DNA of 64,000 bases from Candidatus Obscuribacterales bacterium (GCA_019637435.1 JAHBVO010000003.1:372001-436000); one strand, 5' to 3'. Shown: positions 43,242-52,677, counted from the stretch's first letter. Notes: generated by a model from the sequence alone, not told the origin. Made by a program: numbers and translations.

Positions 43242-44110
43242 GCAGTGTTCCTTGTGTGAAAGTACTGTCGGTTCAGAAAAGAACCGGCTTGGATTTGCTT
43301 GCGAGAACGTCTCCGCAAGCGGGTCTTTGTTTGGACTTGATGCTGCGAGTGAGTGGACCGTCGTTGTCGCGGACGAAACTACTTCGCTGCGTGCGCGAGG
43401 ACAGACTGTTAACTGCCGGTGGGGATGCTGCTTTCGAGAGCTACAGGTGTTTCCTTTCTGAAAAGAAAATTGGCTATTAAGGCAACGTAGCTGAATGGTT
43501 TTTCACAAAGCAATAGTGCCAAAGGGCTAGAAATGTCATGTTTGTCAAGTGGTTGCGCAAACACCGCCATTCTTAGCAAATTTGGTTCCTGCATTACTTT
43601 TCTCACAGCGTAGCCGTCGGTCACCTTCAATATCGCGACCAGTTTTGGCAAGGGGCGTTCCGCAGAGTTCAGTGCAGCCTGGGTTTTGAACACTTGAATC
43701 TCGTCTAATCTGCGCCGCTCCTTCGTCGCAGTATCAATTCGCTAGTTACTTAGTTTTATTGCTCCTGCCAAGTCTTAAAGCTACGGTTAGGGCCTGTTTC
43801 ATAACCAGTGTTTCGGAAAACCACTACCGCTTTTCCAAAATCTCTGTTTACACCTCTTCGCCTGTCCTGCTCGTTTAGTCGCGCGCCCGAAGTCGTCCGC
43901 GTGTGTAATGTTCGTGTGATTTGGTTTTGAGTTCGGATAGAGCTTGAGATGAAAGTCGCGCGCAATGTTTGCACTCGGTCTGTTCGTGTGCGGATTTAAT
44001 CACTTCGGTCAATCCGGATCGAGTTAACGAGCAGAGGAAAACCCAACTAAGTCGGGACCGGGTTTTCCAGTGTCTGTCTGTCCCGCGAAACTGCTAAGGA
44101 GCTAAGTTTT
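43242..44110. other. Intergenic region with leader hairpin
   Basis: No gene supported in about 870 bases. GCTTGC/GCAAGC forms a stem near 43297-43320. GGAAAACCC/GGGTTTTCC (44036-44068, perfect 9-base stem) lies 42 bases before the ATG at 44111 and would sit in its mRNA leader. GGAG at 44098 is the ribosome site. Confidence 0.45.
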
Positions 44111-44560
44111 ATGAGCGATCAAAACGAGAAGGCTGTCAGCCTTTTCACCGCGTCCATCTCCGCGCTCGTCGACGTTGTTGTGAGCGGTCGCGCACGCAGT
44201 GCCCGCATTCGCTACACGGATCCGAACGGTCCGTCGCTTCGCAATTTCTGGTGGATTTCGGTCGACAAGATCGAAACTGCCCAGCACGAGGAGCCCAAGC
44301 TCTTCGCTGCCACCAACGACCTCGATCTGATGTGCGGCGCGCCGCCGTCCTTCCACAAGAGCGTTGCGCTGTCGTCTGCCAGCGAGCTGGTCGACGCCGC
44401 GGTTGCGTTTCTGACCGAGAAGCTCGGCACCGCCGCCAAGGTGGACATCCTTCTGCAGGCTGATGCCCCGATGGGCCAGCCCGCGATTCCGGCCTACGTC
44501 GGCAACTCCGACGACGGCTTCGAAAACCTCATGGAGCAGTCGGTTCCCGACATCTTCTGA
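44111..44560 (+). CDS. Hypothetical protein, 149 aa
   Basis: No signal peptide or membrane segment. The first half contains SARIRYTDPNGPSLRNFWWI, the middle SSASELVDAAVAFLTEKLGT, and the end a disordered acidic tail (SDDGFENLMEQSVPDIF). I do not recognise the family. It opens a plus-strand series of six C/G-ending-codon genes separated by hairpins (44111-48997). A perfect 11-base hairpin follows at 44628. Confidence 0.65.
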   Translation: MSDQNEKAVSLFTASISALVDVVVSGRARSARIRYTDPNGPSLRNFWWISVDKIETAQHEEPKLFAATNDLDLMCGAPPSFHKSVALSSASELVDAAVAFLTEKLGTAAKVDILLQADAPMGQPAIPAYVGNSDDGFENLMEQSVPDIF

Positions 44561-44627
44561 ATCGAGCGAACGGTAATGTCGCGCTGAGCTTCGAGCTTGC
44601 GTGCTACTTCGCTCGGTTCCACAAGAA

Positions 44628-44656
44628 ATCCGGTGGCGTCACGAGCGCCACCGGAT
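44628..44656 (+). terminator. Hairpin after the 149-aa gene
   Basis: ATCCGGTGGCG and CGCCACCGGAT form a perfect 11-base stem with a 7-base loop, between the stop at 44560 and pepA at 44726. Confidence 0.55.
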
Positions 44657-44725
44657 ACGGTGTCATGCGCTGCTCCCATTCTCACACCCTAACGCAGCTA
44701 AACAGCTGTTACGGAGAGCAAAACC

Positions 44726-46276
44726 ATGAATCTCGAAATCAATGTCTCGTCAGGCAAGTTGGCTTCGGTTCTTCCCGAGTTCGAGGAAGAGCGCGCCACA
44801 CTCGTCCTGGTTCTCTTTTCCGGTGAGGGGCTCAAGGGCGCTCACCTCGAAGCTGTCGAGGCCACGACCTCGGGGCTTCTCTCTCGCAGGATCGACAACG
44901 ATGGTTTCGATCCGAAGTACAAGCAGACCAAGGTGATCGATACTGACCTGACCGTTCCCGGTCTCGACAAGATCATCCTGGTCGGGCTCGGCCAGCGCTC
45001 CAAGCTCACGCTCGGCGGACTGCGCAAGGCGCTCGCCGATGCGTTTGTCGAGGCGCGTGACACGGCTCGCACTGAGCACCTGATTTTCCCGCTCATCGAT
45101 GTGGACCTTCGCGGTTTCACCGTCGAGGAGTTCGCCAAGGTGGTCGCCGAGTACGCGACCCTGGCCGACTACGAGCCCAACCACCGCAGGACTCGCGAGT
45201 GGCGCGACGAGGCTCCGGCGACGCACTTCAAGTCGCTGACTTTGCTGTCTTCGCGCAGCACTCTGAGTGCCGCCAAGCGTGGTGCCGCCCTTGGTGGCGC
45301 CATGGGCGCAGCCACTCGTCTCGCGCGTGACCTCGTCAACGAGCCCGGCGACACCAAGACCCCGACCTGGCTCGCCAAGCAGGCTTCGAAGATGGCGGCC
45401 GAAACCAACGGCGTCGTCACCTGCAGGGTGTTCAAGAAGGCGGAAATCGTGAAGATGAAGATGGGCGGTCTGCTCGCGGTCAACCGCGGTTCGGCCGAGC
45501 CCCCGACCTTCATCGAGCTCTCCTACGACCCGGCTTCCGGCGCCACCGAAGAGGTGGTCGGGCTGGTCGGCAAGGGCGTCACGTACGACACTGGTGGTCT
45601 CAACATGAAGGACTACACCAGCATGCGTGACATGAAGATGGACATGGGTGGCGCCGCTGCGGTGATCGCGGCGATGTCGCTCATGCCGGTGATCAAGCCG
45701 CGCTACTCGATCCGCGCCGTCATCGCTGCGACCGACAATGCGGTCAGCAACAAGGCGATGCAGCCGGGTGACATCATCAAGTCGATGTCCGGCCTGACCA
45801 TCGAAGTCGGTCACACCGACGCTGAAGGTCGCCTGACCTTGGCTGACGCTCTGCATTACATGCAGGAGAAGTGCGGCGCCAAGCGGATCATCGACCTCGC
45901 CACACTCACCGGCGATATCGAGACCGCGGTCGGCATCTACACGACCGGCATCTTCGGCAACGACGACCGCTTCACGCGCCTCTACAAGCGCGCCTCGGAA
46001 GTCGCCGGCGAGCCTGTCCACGAGCTGCCTCTCGACGAGGCGTATCGTGACGAGAACAAGGGGCAGTTCGCCGACCTGACCAATGACGGTTCCGGACCGG
46101 GGCACATCATCGCCGCCTGGTTCCTCCGTGAGTTCGTCAAGGACGGCGTCTCCTGGATCCATGCCGACATCGCCGGCACTGCGTTCCGCACTCCTGCCAC
46201 CGCCTACGGTATCGAAGCGGCTGGCGGCACAGGTGTCAGCGTGCGCACTCTCGCGCATCTGCTGGCGGAACTGTAA
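44726..46276 (+). CDS. pepA: Leucyl aminopeptidase (M17)
   Basis: 516 aa. Cytosolic dizinc aminopeptidase removing N-terminal residues; some family members also bind DNA. Motifs: GKGVTYDTGGLNMKDYTSM (metal-binding Lys and Asp, about residue 288-306), MKMDMGGAAAV (about 310), and HTDAEGRLTLADAL, the signature normally written NTDAEGRL, here with His at the first position. The C-terminus has GPGHIIAAWFLREFV and WIHADIAGTA. GGAGAG ribosome site. Very strong C/G-ending codons leave a 502-codon antisense frame, judged meaningless. Confidence 0.93.
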   Translation: MNLEINVSSGKLASVLPEFEEERATLVLVLFSGEGLKGAHLEAVEATTSGLLSRRIDNDGFDPKYKQTKVIDTDLTVPGLDKIILVGLGQRSKLTLGGLRKALADAFVEARDTARTEHLIFPLIDVDLRGFTVEEFAKVVAEYATLADYEPNHRRTREWRDEAPATHFKSLTLLSSRSTLSAAKRGAALGGAMGAATRLARDLVNEPGDTKTPTWLAKQASKMAAETNGVVTCRVFKKAEIVKMKMGGLLAVNRGSAEPPTFIELSYDPASGATEEVVGLVGKGVTYDTGGLNMKDYTSMRDMKMDMGGAAAVIAAMSLMPVIKPRYSIRAVIAATDNAVSNKAMQPGDIIKSMSGLTIEVGHTDAEGRLTLADALHYMQEKCGAKRIIDLATLTGDIETAVGIYTTGIFGNDDRFTRLYKRASEVAGEPVHELPLDEAYRDENKGQFADLTNDGSGPGHIIAAWFLREFVKDGVSWIHADIAGTAFRTPATAYGIEAAGGTGVSVRTLAHLLAEL

Positions 46277-46330
46277 GCGGGTCGTTACGGTTCTGTCTTA
46301 CCAGCAGTTGTGGTTAGCGGAGCTTGTTTG

Positions 46331-46354
46331 ATCAGTCGGAGAGGTCCGACTGAT
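46331..46354 (+). terminator. Terminator-like hairpin after pepA
   Basis: ATCAGTCGG and CCGACTGAT form a perfect 9-base stem with a 6-base loop, 55 bases after the stop. No T run. Confidence 0.5.
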
Positions 46355-46493
46355 AGCAGAAGTAACGGTGCGGGATGTGGCTGACGACGATGGGTGTTTC
46401 TTCGGAAATTCCATTCCTCGTGATCTAGTATCTCGCGAATAGACGGCGACGGAGCAGCGCTGCTCTCCTGCTCCAACTTCGAAAGGTCACAGA

Positions 46494-46934
46494 ATGACCG
46501 GTCTCTACGTTCTCATCGGCATGGGCTTGCTCGTGTTCGTGCTCTACACCTTCATGCACAGCCAGGCCAACTATGGCTCCGGCTCTGCTTCCGGCAGCTC
46601 GCCGCGCGGTTCTCGTCGCAATCAAGAGCGCGCCGATGCACGCATCGCCGAGTCCAATTCGCTGCTGATGCGCGGCAAGCTCATCGAGGCCGAAGCGGGC
46701 TTCCGCGAAGCGTTCCAGCTCGCTGTCGGGGCTCCGCTGCTGATGTCCGAAGCCTGCTGGGGTCTGAGCGAGGTCTGCAAGAAGCGCGGCGACTGGAAAA
46801 GCGCCCTGCAGCACATCGACACGGCTCTGTCCTTCGCGCCCGAATGGCGCGATTACAAGCCCAACTACGAGTCGTATCTGAAGCGCGATCGCGAGGAAAT
46901 CGCGGCGAAGCTCAAGGGCGACTCGCCGGAGTAA
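46494..46934 (+). CDS. Membrane-anchored small TPR-like protein
   Basis: 146 aa. N-terminal membrane anchor (LYVLIGMGLLVFVLYTFM, residues 4-21), a Gly/Ser linker (GSGSASGSSPRGS), then about 100 residues of helical repeats with TPR character (LLMRGKLIEAEAGFREAFQL and KKRGDWKSALQHIDTALSFA). Likely displayed on one face of the inner membrane as an interaction module. AAAGG ribosome site. Function unknown. Confidence 0.68.
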   Translation: MTGLYVLIGMGLLVFVLYTFMHSQANYGSGSASGSSPRGSRRNQERADARIAESNSLLMRGKLIEAEAGFREAFQLAVGAPLLMSEACWGLSEVCKKRGDWKSALQHIDTALSFAPEWRDYKPNYESYLKRDREEIAAKLKGDSPE

Positions 46935-46980
46935 AGCTGGTTGCAAAACCGGCTGTAGCAGTTTTGCGCAGCGGTTTCGA

Positions 46981-47058
46981 CCTGTTAGTGCGACTAACAG
47001 GCGATGACCATTATTGCTGAACGAGGCTCGGGACTGGCGCATGGCGCTAGTTCCCGAG
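46981..47058 (+). terminator. Two intergenic hairpins
   Basis: CCTGTTAGT/ACTAACAGG (46981-47001, perfect 9-base stem, 3-base loop) and CTCGGGA-GGCGC paired with GCGC-TTCCCGAG (47027-47058). They fill the gap between the TPR-like gene and the 82-aa gene. The first looks like a terminator and the second a leader hairpin of the next message. Confidence 0.5.
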
Positions 47059-47083
47059 ACTCTATCGACAAGGAGGCACGCAT

Positions 47084-47332
47084 ATGAGCTATCTGTTTTT
47101 CCTCGTGGTCGGACTTCTGTGGGGCGTGGGCTGCGGCATCTGCGATGCCCGCGGCATCCTCCGCAATGACCGTCCCATCATGCAGTTGCTGACCGGTCTG
47201 GTCGGCTACGGCATTACCTGGCTGCTCTTTCTGGGTCAGCCGGTCGGCGGGCACTGGTTTCTCCACCTCATTCTGGTGGTCACAGTCAGCCAGCTCGTCC
47301 ACTACCAGGTTCGGGCTCGTCTGTTGAAGTGA
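47084..47332 (+). CDS. Small three-TM membrane protein, 82 aa
   Basis: AGGAGG upstream. Hydrophobic segments at residues about 2-20 (SYLFFLVVGLLWGVGCGI), 33-52 (MQLLTGLVGYGITWLLFLG) and 58-74 (FLHLILVVTVSQLV). The loop CDARGILRND between the first two carries a Cys/Asp. Family not recognised. It lies between hairpins in the plus-strand C/G-rich set. Confidence 0.65.
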   Translation: MSYLFFLVVGLLWGVGCGICDARGILRNDRPIMQLLTGLVGYGITWLLFLGQPVGGHWFLHLILVVTVSQLVHYQVRARLLK

Positions 47333-47337
47333 GGCTT

Positions 47338-47413
47338 CAACGAGTCGTTCTCAACAGCGACTCGTTGTGCCATCACCTCAGCGACTCGAATCTCGACCTG
47401 CCGCTTGCAGGTC
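47338..47413 (+). terminator. Tandem hairpins after the 82-aa gene
   Basis: CAACGAGTCG/CGACTCGTTG (47338-47367, perfect 10-base stem) begins 6 bases after the stop. GACCTGC/GCAGGTC (47395-47413) follows, succeeded by ATCTCATTTTTTC. The second with its T run is a convincing rho-independent terminator. Confidence 0.65.
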
Positions 47414-47463
47414 ATCTCATTTTTTCTCAATGAAACTCGTGCAACCCAAAATGGGAGATTCTC

Positions 47464-47985
47464 ATGAGTACTGAAAACAATCCTGTCCCGCCACCGAAGA
47501 TTGAAGAACCGGCGCGCGAGGACTCGTATTTCGAGAAGCTGATCCGCTACATTCCGCTCGACATCATCGCGGCGTATCAGGCGATCGACGGCATCATTCG
47601 CGATCAGGGCAGCAATCCGCTCTGGCTCTACTGGGCTGCGTTCGGCGGTCTGCTCGTGCTGACGCCGCTGTACACCATCTATCGTCCGAATGTCCCGCCA
47701 TCGCTGCTGCACGCCAAGACGCGTTTCTGCGCCTTCGTGAGCACGGTTGCGTTCACCGTGTGGGTTTTCGCGCTCGGCGGTCCGTTCGCGATCACCTGGC
47801 CGGAACTCTACCGTCCGGTCTTCGGTTCAGTCCTGCTCATCCTGACGGCGCTCGCCCTGCCCGTAGTCGAGAAGATCGTCTTGCGTGGTGGCACCATCCC
47901 CGGTGTCGGCAAGAAGCCGGCCATCTCGGAAGAAGCGAGCAAGTCGGATCCCGATAAGGATTCCGACTCGGGTTCGGGGAAGTAA
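47464..47985 (+). CDS. Membrane protein with KLIRYIPLDIIAAY motif, 173 aa
   Basis: An amphipathic N-terminal segment EKLIRYIPLDIIAAYQAIDG (about residues 24-43) precedes three hydrophobic helices (about 53-72, 86-108, 117-137). The C-terminus is an acidic Ser/Asp tail. The opening motif is familiar from uncharacterised bacterial membrane proteins of the form K-x-I-x-Y-I-P-x-E/D-V/I-V-A-A-Y, function unknown. GGGAG ribosome site. Confidence 0.68.
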   Translation: MSTENNPVPPPKIEEPAREDSYFEKLIRYIPLDIIAAYQAIDGIIRDQGSNPLWLYWAAFGGLLVLTPLYTIYRPNVPPSLLHAKTRFCAFVSTVAFTVWVFALGGPFAITWPELYRPVFGSVLLILTALALPVVEKIVLRGGTIPGVGKKPAISEEASKSDPDKDSDSGSGK

Positions 47986-48040
47986 CGCGCCACTGCCTGT
48001 GGTGCTCTCGAAAAGTTGATGCGGTTGTGCTTACGAGGGA

Positions 48041-48062
48041 CGCAGCGGGTTCTCCCGCTGCG
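48041..48062 (+). other. Hairpin in the leader of the patatin gene
   Basis: CGCAGCGGG and CCCGCTGCG form a perfect 9-base stem around TTCT, ending 10 bases before the AGAGGA ribosome site. Position fits either a weak terminator of the previous gene or a stabilising leader stem. Confidence 0.5.
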
Positions 48063-48085
48063 AGCCCCTCCAGAGGACTCAACCT

Positions 48086-48997
48086 ATGACTGCTAAAGAA
48101 AAGCAGACCTCGGTGAAATACGAGGTCGTTCTTGGTGGAGGTGGAATCAAAGGCTACGGACACATCGGTGTTTTGAAAGCCCTTCATGAACGCTCCATCA
48201 AGATTGGGATGGTTACAGGTGTTTCGATTGGGTCGGCGGTCGCCGCGATGTATCGCAACGGCTACACCCCCGATGAAGCGCTCGAAATCCTCCTCAAGGA
48301 ATTCACCATCTTCAACAAGAAGGTGATCGGCAAAGGCAAGAAACCATCGAGCATGACGACGATGCTGTCGCTGGTCAGTGGTATCGACTTGCTGCCGTTT
48401 TTCCAGGACGTGTTGACGCGCTACGAAGTCAAACCTCGTCGCAATCTTCGCATCGTCGCCTTCGACGCTCTGCAGATGAAACCCGTCGTGTTCCAGGGGC
48501 TCAAGTACGACATCGCGACCGCTGTTGCCGCGTCGTGCTCCATACCTGTCGTCATGCGTCCTGTCTGGACAGGCGACTGGAAGAAGGGCAAAACTGGGCG
48601 CACGATTGTCGATCGGGTGCGTGGCAAAGTTGACGAAACCGTCCTCGTTGATGGTGGCGTCTACCATCCTGCGCCACACGAGTTCTGCAAAGGACCGGCT
48701 ATTATCAGCCGCCTGGGCGTCGCCTCGCAGATGCCGCAAGAGACTTACGACGAATGCAGCACCTGGGCGGAATATGTGTTCCAGTCCATCGAGGTTGCAG
48801 CGGGTCGGTTTATCAAACGCAACTTCCCGGACGAAAACTCCGGGCACGTTGTCGTCAACAGCGGAAAGCCCGACGTTGGAACTCTGACGTTCGGCATCTG
48901 TCACGAACAGGCGCTCGGGATGGTGGACTACGCTTACGCGGAAACCCACCGCGTGCTCGATCTGAAGAAGATTGGCACGCCACCGAAATCCAAGTAG
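48086..48997 (+). CDS. Patatin-like phospholipase
   Basis: 303 aa. Oxyanion motif LGGGGIKGYGHIGVL at residues 13-27, nucleophile Ser in GVSIGS (about 48-53), and the catalytic Asp in LVDGGVYHPAP (about 190). This Ser-Asp dyad defines patatin-like lipid acyl hydrolases. No signal peptide or secretion domain is visible, so it may act on the inner membrane surface or storage lipids. It is the last gene of the plus-strand set and is followed by a strong terminator and the CTACTATA motif. C/G-ending codons. Confidence 0.85.
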   Translation: MTAKEKQTSVKYEVVLGGGGIKGYGHIGVLKALHERSIKIGMVTGVSIGSAVAAMYRNGYTPDEALEILLKEFTIFNKKVIGKGKKPSSMTTMLSLVSGIDLLPFFQDVLTRYEVKPRRNLRIVAFDALQMKPVVFQGLKYDIATAVAASCSIPVVMRPVWTGDWKKGKTGRTIVDRVRGKVDETVLVDGGVYHPAPHEFCKGPAIISRLGVASQMPQETYDECSTWAEYVFQSIEVAAGRFIKRNFPDENSGHVVVNSGKPDVGTLTFGICHEQALGMVDYAYAETHRVLDLKKIGTPPKSK

Positions 48998-49008
48998 CCC
49001 GTCGCCCG

Positions 49009-49031
49009 TGGGTCAGACACAGTCTGACCCA
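49009..49031 (+). terminator. Terminator hairpin after the patatin gene
   Basis: TGGGTCAGAC and GTCTGACCCA form a perfect 10-base stem with a 3-base loop, 11 bases after the stop. CTACTATA follows 18 bases further on. Confidence 0.68.
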
Positions 49032-49049
49032 TAGGCTTCTCCCGATTGT

Positions 49050-49201
49050 CTACTATAAAATATCGGAAGTCTAAGATTCGCTAAACCTTGTCAGTGAAGG
49101 CGTTTGGAGGATCTTGTCTGGACAGAAATCCTTGCAAATTGACGTTTTGTCTACGGCAGAGCGCCGGATTTCGCGAATTTCGTCATTGCTGGATAGACAG
49201 C
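49050..49201. repeat. Repeat element, single-ended copy
   Basis: CTACTATA at 49050-49057, then the nested palindrome at 49147-49201: TTGTCTACG, GCGCCGGATTTCGCGAATTT, CGTCATTGCTGG, ATAGACAGC. The proximal second arm is degenerate here. No matching TATAGTAG is found before the minus-strand gene ending at 49315, so this copy has the motif only on the side of the C/G-rich gene. Confidence 0.6.
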
Positions 49202-49314
49202 GAGGTGCTTCCCGATCGCACCATCTGATGCGAAGAACTGAAAGTACTGAATGGCTGCCCCGTTGATAGCGTCTCCGTCAAACGGCGGATACTGACTATA
49301 GAGCGAGATCCTGT

Positions 49315-50904
49315 TTACAGGGCGAACAAGAAGACTTTGGAAACGTAGCTGTAGTTGGCAAATTCCTTGGGTGGGTCGTTTGCGCTAAAGTAATTTGATT
49401 CGCCCATGAAGGCGTAATGATCCTCAATGAGCTTCATTGTGCCCATTCGCTTGAGTTCGTCGTATGTTGCTCCGTCTTGAATTGTGATGAGTTGAGGTGG
49501 ATTCTCTTTCAAATCCTCCCGAAGTATGTCGTCGTAAAACTTCTCCAGTCGCTCGCGTTCTTTGTTATCGACGCCCGGTACCCACTGCGACCGTTCCAAA
49601 ACCGGGATGTGAAATCCCCAGAGTATTCGCGAGCCCGGTTTGCGTTCCTGCAATGTTATAGCCGGGAATGCCGGTGCCGGTCCATTGTCGAAGACGAGCA
49701 CAGAGTCACCCCTTTGGGTTTTCTCCGCAATTAATTCTGCAATATCCGGTATGTCGGTTAGCTCGAAACCGCGCAGGTCTCGGGACGCGTTTTTCGCCAC
49801 CACCATTTGTTTTTCTTGAACCAGCAGTGTCGATAGTGTGCAGGTTGTTAGAACAAATGCGGCTAGCATTGCCGGTTTCAATCTGGCGGCGAATTCCAGA
49901 AGTTGCGAGCGCCGATATCGTTTTTTCGCTCGTCTGACGGCTCGATGGAGGTCGGAAAGCAGAGCAATTGAAGCCAGGGATATGGTCAGCGAGCTTGCCC
50001 AGAATATTGGAAGCGCATTGTGCAGGTAACCTTTGCACTCGGTGACGAAGAAGGCGAAGGCGGTCCAGCCTAGCACCGTAAGTGGTGTCATGAGGGAGTT
50101 CCGGCATTTTAGACCCAGTGCCAGAACGGTCGAAAGGATCAGGAGGTAAAGCGAGGGTCTGGCGTCAGGCGTCGAGAAGTAGCCGTACATGCGAATGTCA
50201 AAGCTGATGCGGTCCCAATTAATGATTGGAAGAACGTTGGAAACATAACCATGCATCATTTGGGGGGCGAAGGTGTTTAAACCTGTTTGGACCGCAATGT
50301 ATGTGATTACTGCCATCGGTAGAACTCCGGCGATCTTAACGGAGAGCCTCATAAATTGGAGGAGTAACGCGACTTCCCAGACGAATAGCGCCGTGGCAAA
50401 AAGTGGGTCTAGTGTCGCGGCGATACCGCCGGCAATACCGCAGATTATGCATTCCCAGGGGCGCAATGATCTCCCCGAGTATTCGAGCCAGCGCGCGATT
50501 GCGAAAGGGATAATGCCGAGCATGAGGTAGTGTTCCGGCTCTGCAAACTGGTATGTGGTGGCGACGTTTAGAAAACCGAGTGTTAATAGGAAGATCTGGA
50601 ACGAGAGCGAATCGCGCAGTCGAGAACGGCTCAAAATCAGAGACGCGGAGAGTGCAAGCATCGCAGTCGCCAGTAACCATTCAAAAATGAGAGCGCAGCG
50701 AGCCAGATCGTAGCCGGCTAAATTGAACGCTTGCGCTAATTTTGCGGGAGCAAGACTGACGATCAGCATCATCGGAGCGTCCGGAGTAAAGACGTCCACA
50801 TACGCGGTACGTCCTGCCAGCATAAGCTTTGCCGCTTCCAGTCGCGCGCAGACTTCAGGAGGAATTCCATCTACTCTGGCAAGCAAACACCCAAGCGACA
50901 GCAA
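49315..50904 (-). CDS. Polytopic membrane protein, GT-C glycosyltransferase-like
   Basis: 529 aa from TTG at 50904. Around ten hydrophobic segments; the first luminal loop contains AYVDVFTPDAPMM, matching the YVDVxxxxAP pattern of GT-C glycosyltransferases, where the Asp is catalytic. The C-terminal 180 residues are a soluble domain. Paralogous to the gene at 50966, which overlaps its probable true start: the frame stays open upstream of the TTG and completes a first membrane helix (LVVSGLAVLSLLSL), but no ATG/GTG is available there. Likely transfers a sugar from a polyprenyl-phosphate donor outside the membrane. Confidence 0.7.
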   Translation of the reverse strand: MLSLGCLLARVDGIPPEVCARLEAAKLMLAGRTAYVDVFTPDAPMMLIVSLAPAKLAQAFNLAGYDLARCALIFEWLLATAMLALSASLILSRSRLRDSLSFQIFLLTLGFLNVATTYQFAEPEHYLMLGIIPFAIARWLEYSGRSLRPWECIICGIAGGIAATLDPLFATALFVWEVALLLQFMRLSVKIAGVLPMAVITYIAVQTGLNTFAPQMMHGYVSNVLPIINWDRISFDIRMYGYFSTPDARPSLYLLILSTVLALGLKCRNSLMTPLTVLGWTAFAFFVTECKGYLHNALPIFWASSLTISLASIALLSDLHRAVRRAKKRYRRSQLLEFAARLKPAMLAAFVLTTCTLSTLLVQEKQMVVAKNASRDLRGFELTDIPDIAELIAEKTQRGDSVLVFDNGPAPAFPAITLQERKPGSRILWGFHIPVLERSQWVPGVDNKERERLEKFYDDILREDLKENPPQLITIQDGATYDELKRMGTMKLIEDHYAFMGESNYFSANDPPKEFANYSYVSKVFLFAL

Positions 50905-50965
50905 GCTTAGAACTGCTAAACCGCTTACAACGAGCGCTCTTCCGCGCTCTGCTTTCGTCCATATC

Positions 50966-52570
50966 TTACTGTCGTTGATAGAATCGATGCTCCTCGAATG
51001 TTTCCACCAGTTTGTATTTATTCAAATGCACATCGAAGAAACCGCCCTTCTCAAGCGGTTCTATGATGCCTGACTCCCTGACGATGATCAGCGGCGGTTT
51101 ATTCTTTTCAATATCAAGGCGATATTGCTCGATAATTTCGTTGTAGAAACCTTCAAATTTTTTCTTGTCTTTTACTCGTGGTTTTTCCCACGCCAGATAC
51201 TTCGCCATCATAAGCGGCATGCCGTGAAGATAGCGAGAAGCGGGCTGTCTTTCTGTCTGGAGAGTGACTGGGTAGCCTGGCGAAATTGCGTCGGAAATGC
51301 AGAGAATGTAGTCGCCTTTGTTCGAGTATTTGAGCACCTTTTCGGCCCACGGATCAATGTCGTCGGCGGGAGATTGTCCTTTATAACCGATTCTGCTCAT
51401 GTCGAAGTGTTTCGTTAAGTTCGTCTCCTTGGGCAGGTCCAGCAGTGTCATGTAGCCTAGTGCCATGGCACACATTACTCCACTCATATAAAGATTGAGC
51501 TGTTTCGATTGGGGGGCGCAACCGGATATGAAACGGACTACGACTGCCAGTATCAGCCAGTTCAAAGTGATAACACCATACTGAACCGGAACCCAATGGT
51601 GCGACCAATCTTGTGATGCCGCGATGTATATTCCAAAAGCCGCTACCGTGAAAGCGGCAGTGGGAGCGATTAGCGAGCAGTATCGATTCAGTGGCAGGGC
51701 GATTAGCAAGGTGATGGTGAACTGGTAGGTCAGACTTCTGTTGAAGTCTGATATCGTTTTGAGGAACGAAACCGTGTAGTAGTCGTAGCCGGTCTTCACC
51801 AGCGGAACTACGAATGAGAAGAAACGGTCCTTCACTTCAGGATCCATGAAGATCAGGTGCACACCGTATGTGATGCCCAGCAATGCGCAAGAAATCGTTT
51901 CCGGGGCAATTAATTCCTTCCATCGTCGCCTTTGCAGGACGTAAACCAGTTCTGGCGCCGCAGCCATGAGCAGGAAATGAGGCTTTAGCGATAAAGTCGC
52001 TGCAGCGTATAGCCCCGCAAAAATTGCTATCCCTCGCTGAATGGGGACGCCTCGCCAGCGCAGGTAACGAACGACGAAAAATGGCAAATACGTGATAAGA
52101 AGCAGGTGTTCGCGTTGTCCGAAATCAAGGATTTCGAGTTTGCTTATGAAAAGATATCCAAGCAAAAATGGTATGTAGCAGTAAGAGTCGACGCCTTTTC
52201 TGTCTTTGAACAGCAAATAGCCGGACACCACTAGCGATACCAATATTAGCCCCAGTAGAAACAGTTCAAACGCAAGCGGGCTGGGGATATGGAACGCGCG
52301 AGAGATTAGAATAGCTGGTACGTTTAAATACGTAATCAGTGGCGGATTGAAATCGACCATGTCGACGTACAATTTTTTCCCGTCAAGCAAGAGACCCGCG
52401 GTGGCAAGGTACATGGATTGGTCAGGGAACTGGAGAAGCGGGTGATGAAGCCAGAAGGCTAATATTCCGAGATACACGGAGCCTAGCGTCACAAGCGCAA
52501 TGCCGATAACGAAAGCGGGATGAATAGCCGCTTCCGCTGACTCGATTTCTACTTGACTGGTCTCGCTCAC
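50966..52570 (-). CDS. Polytopic membrane protein, GT-C glycosyltransferase-like (paralogue)
   Basis: 534 aa, GTG start at 52570. About ten membrane helices; loop 1 has LYVDMVDFNPPLITYLNVP, equivalent to the YVDVFTPDAP of its neighbour. The C-terminal soluble part shares blocks with the neighbour (ILCISDAISPGYPVTLQTER compared with VLVFDNGPAPAFPAITLQER, and FYNEIIEQY compared with FYDDILRED). The two genes are a tandem duplication on one strand. Substrate unknown. No clear ribosome site. Confidence 0.72.
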   Translation of the reverse strand: MSETSQVEIESAEAAIHPAFVIGIALVTLGSVYLGILAFWLHHPLLQFPDQSMYLATAGLLLDGKKLYVDMVDFNPPLITYLNVPAILISRAFHIPSPLAFELFLLGLILVSLVVSGYLLFKDRKGVDSYCYIPFLLGYLFISKLEILDFGQREHLLLITYLPFFVVRYLRWRGVPIQRGIAIFAGLYAAATLSLKPHFLLMAAAPELVYVLQRRRWKELIAPETISCALLGITYGVHLIFMDPEVKDRFFSFVVPLVKTGYDYYTVSFLKTISDFNRSLTYQFTITLLIALPLNRYCSLIAPTAAFTVAAFGIYIAASQDWSHHWVPVQYGVITLNWLILAVVVRFISGCAPQSKQLNLYMSGVMCAMALGYMTLLDLPKETNLTKHFDMSRIGYKGQSPADDIDPWAEKVLKYSNKGDYILCISDAISPGYPVTLQTERQPASRYLHGMPLMMAKYLAWEKPRVKDKKKFEGFYNEIIEQYRLDIEKNKPPLIIVRESGIIEPLEKGGFFDVHLNKYKLVETFEEHRFYQRQ

Positions 52571-52677
52571 TAAGTTTAATTGATTCGAGCCGACTGCTTT
52601 GCCTCTGCCATTATGCGGCTACCGGCGTCCGTCAGCAAGGTCCGATAAAACAGGGGCGAGCGTTTTTTTTACCCATG

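Noticed and set aside
44750..46258. 502-codon open frame antisense to pepA
   Set aside because: It is an artefact of C/G-ending codon use on the sense strand, which removes antisense stops; composition (His, Asp, Val, Arg excess) is unnatural and pepA motifs are clear.
47837..48949. 370-codon minus-strand frame opposite the patatin gene
   Set aside because: The sense strand carries all patatin catalytic motifs.
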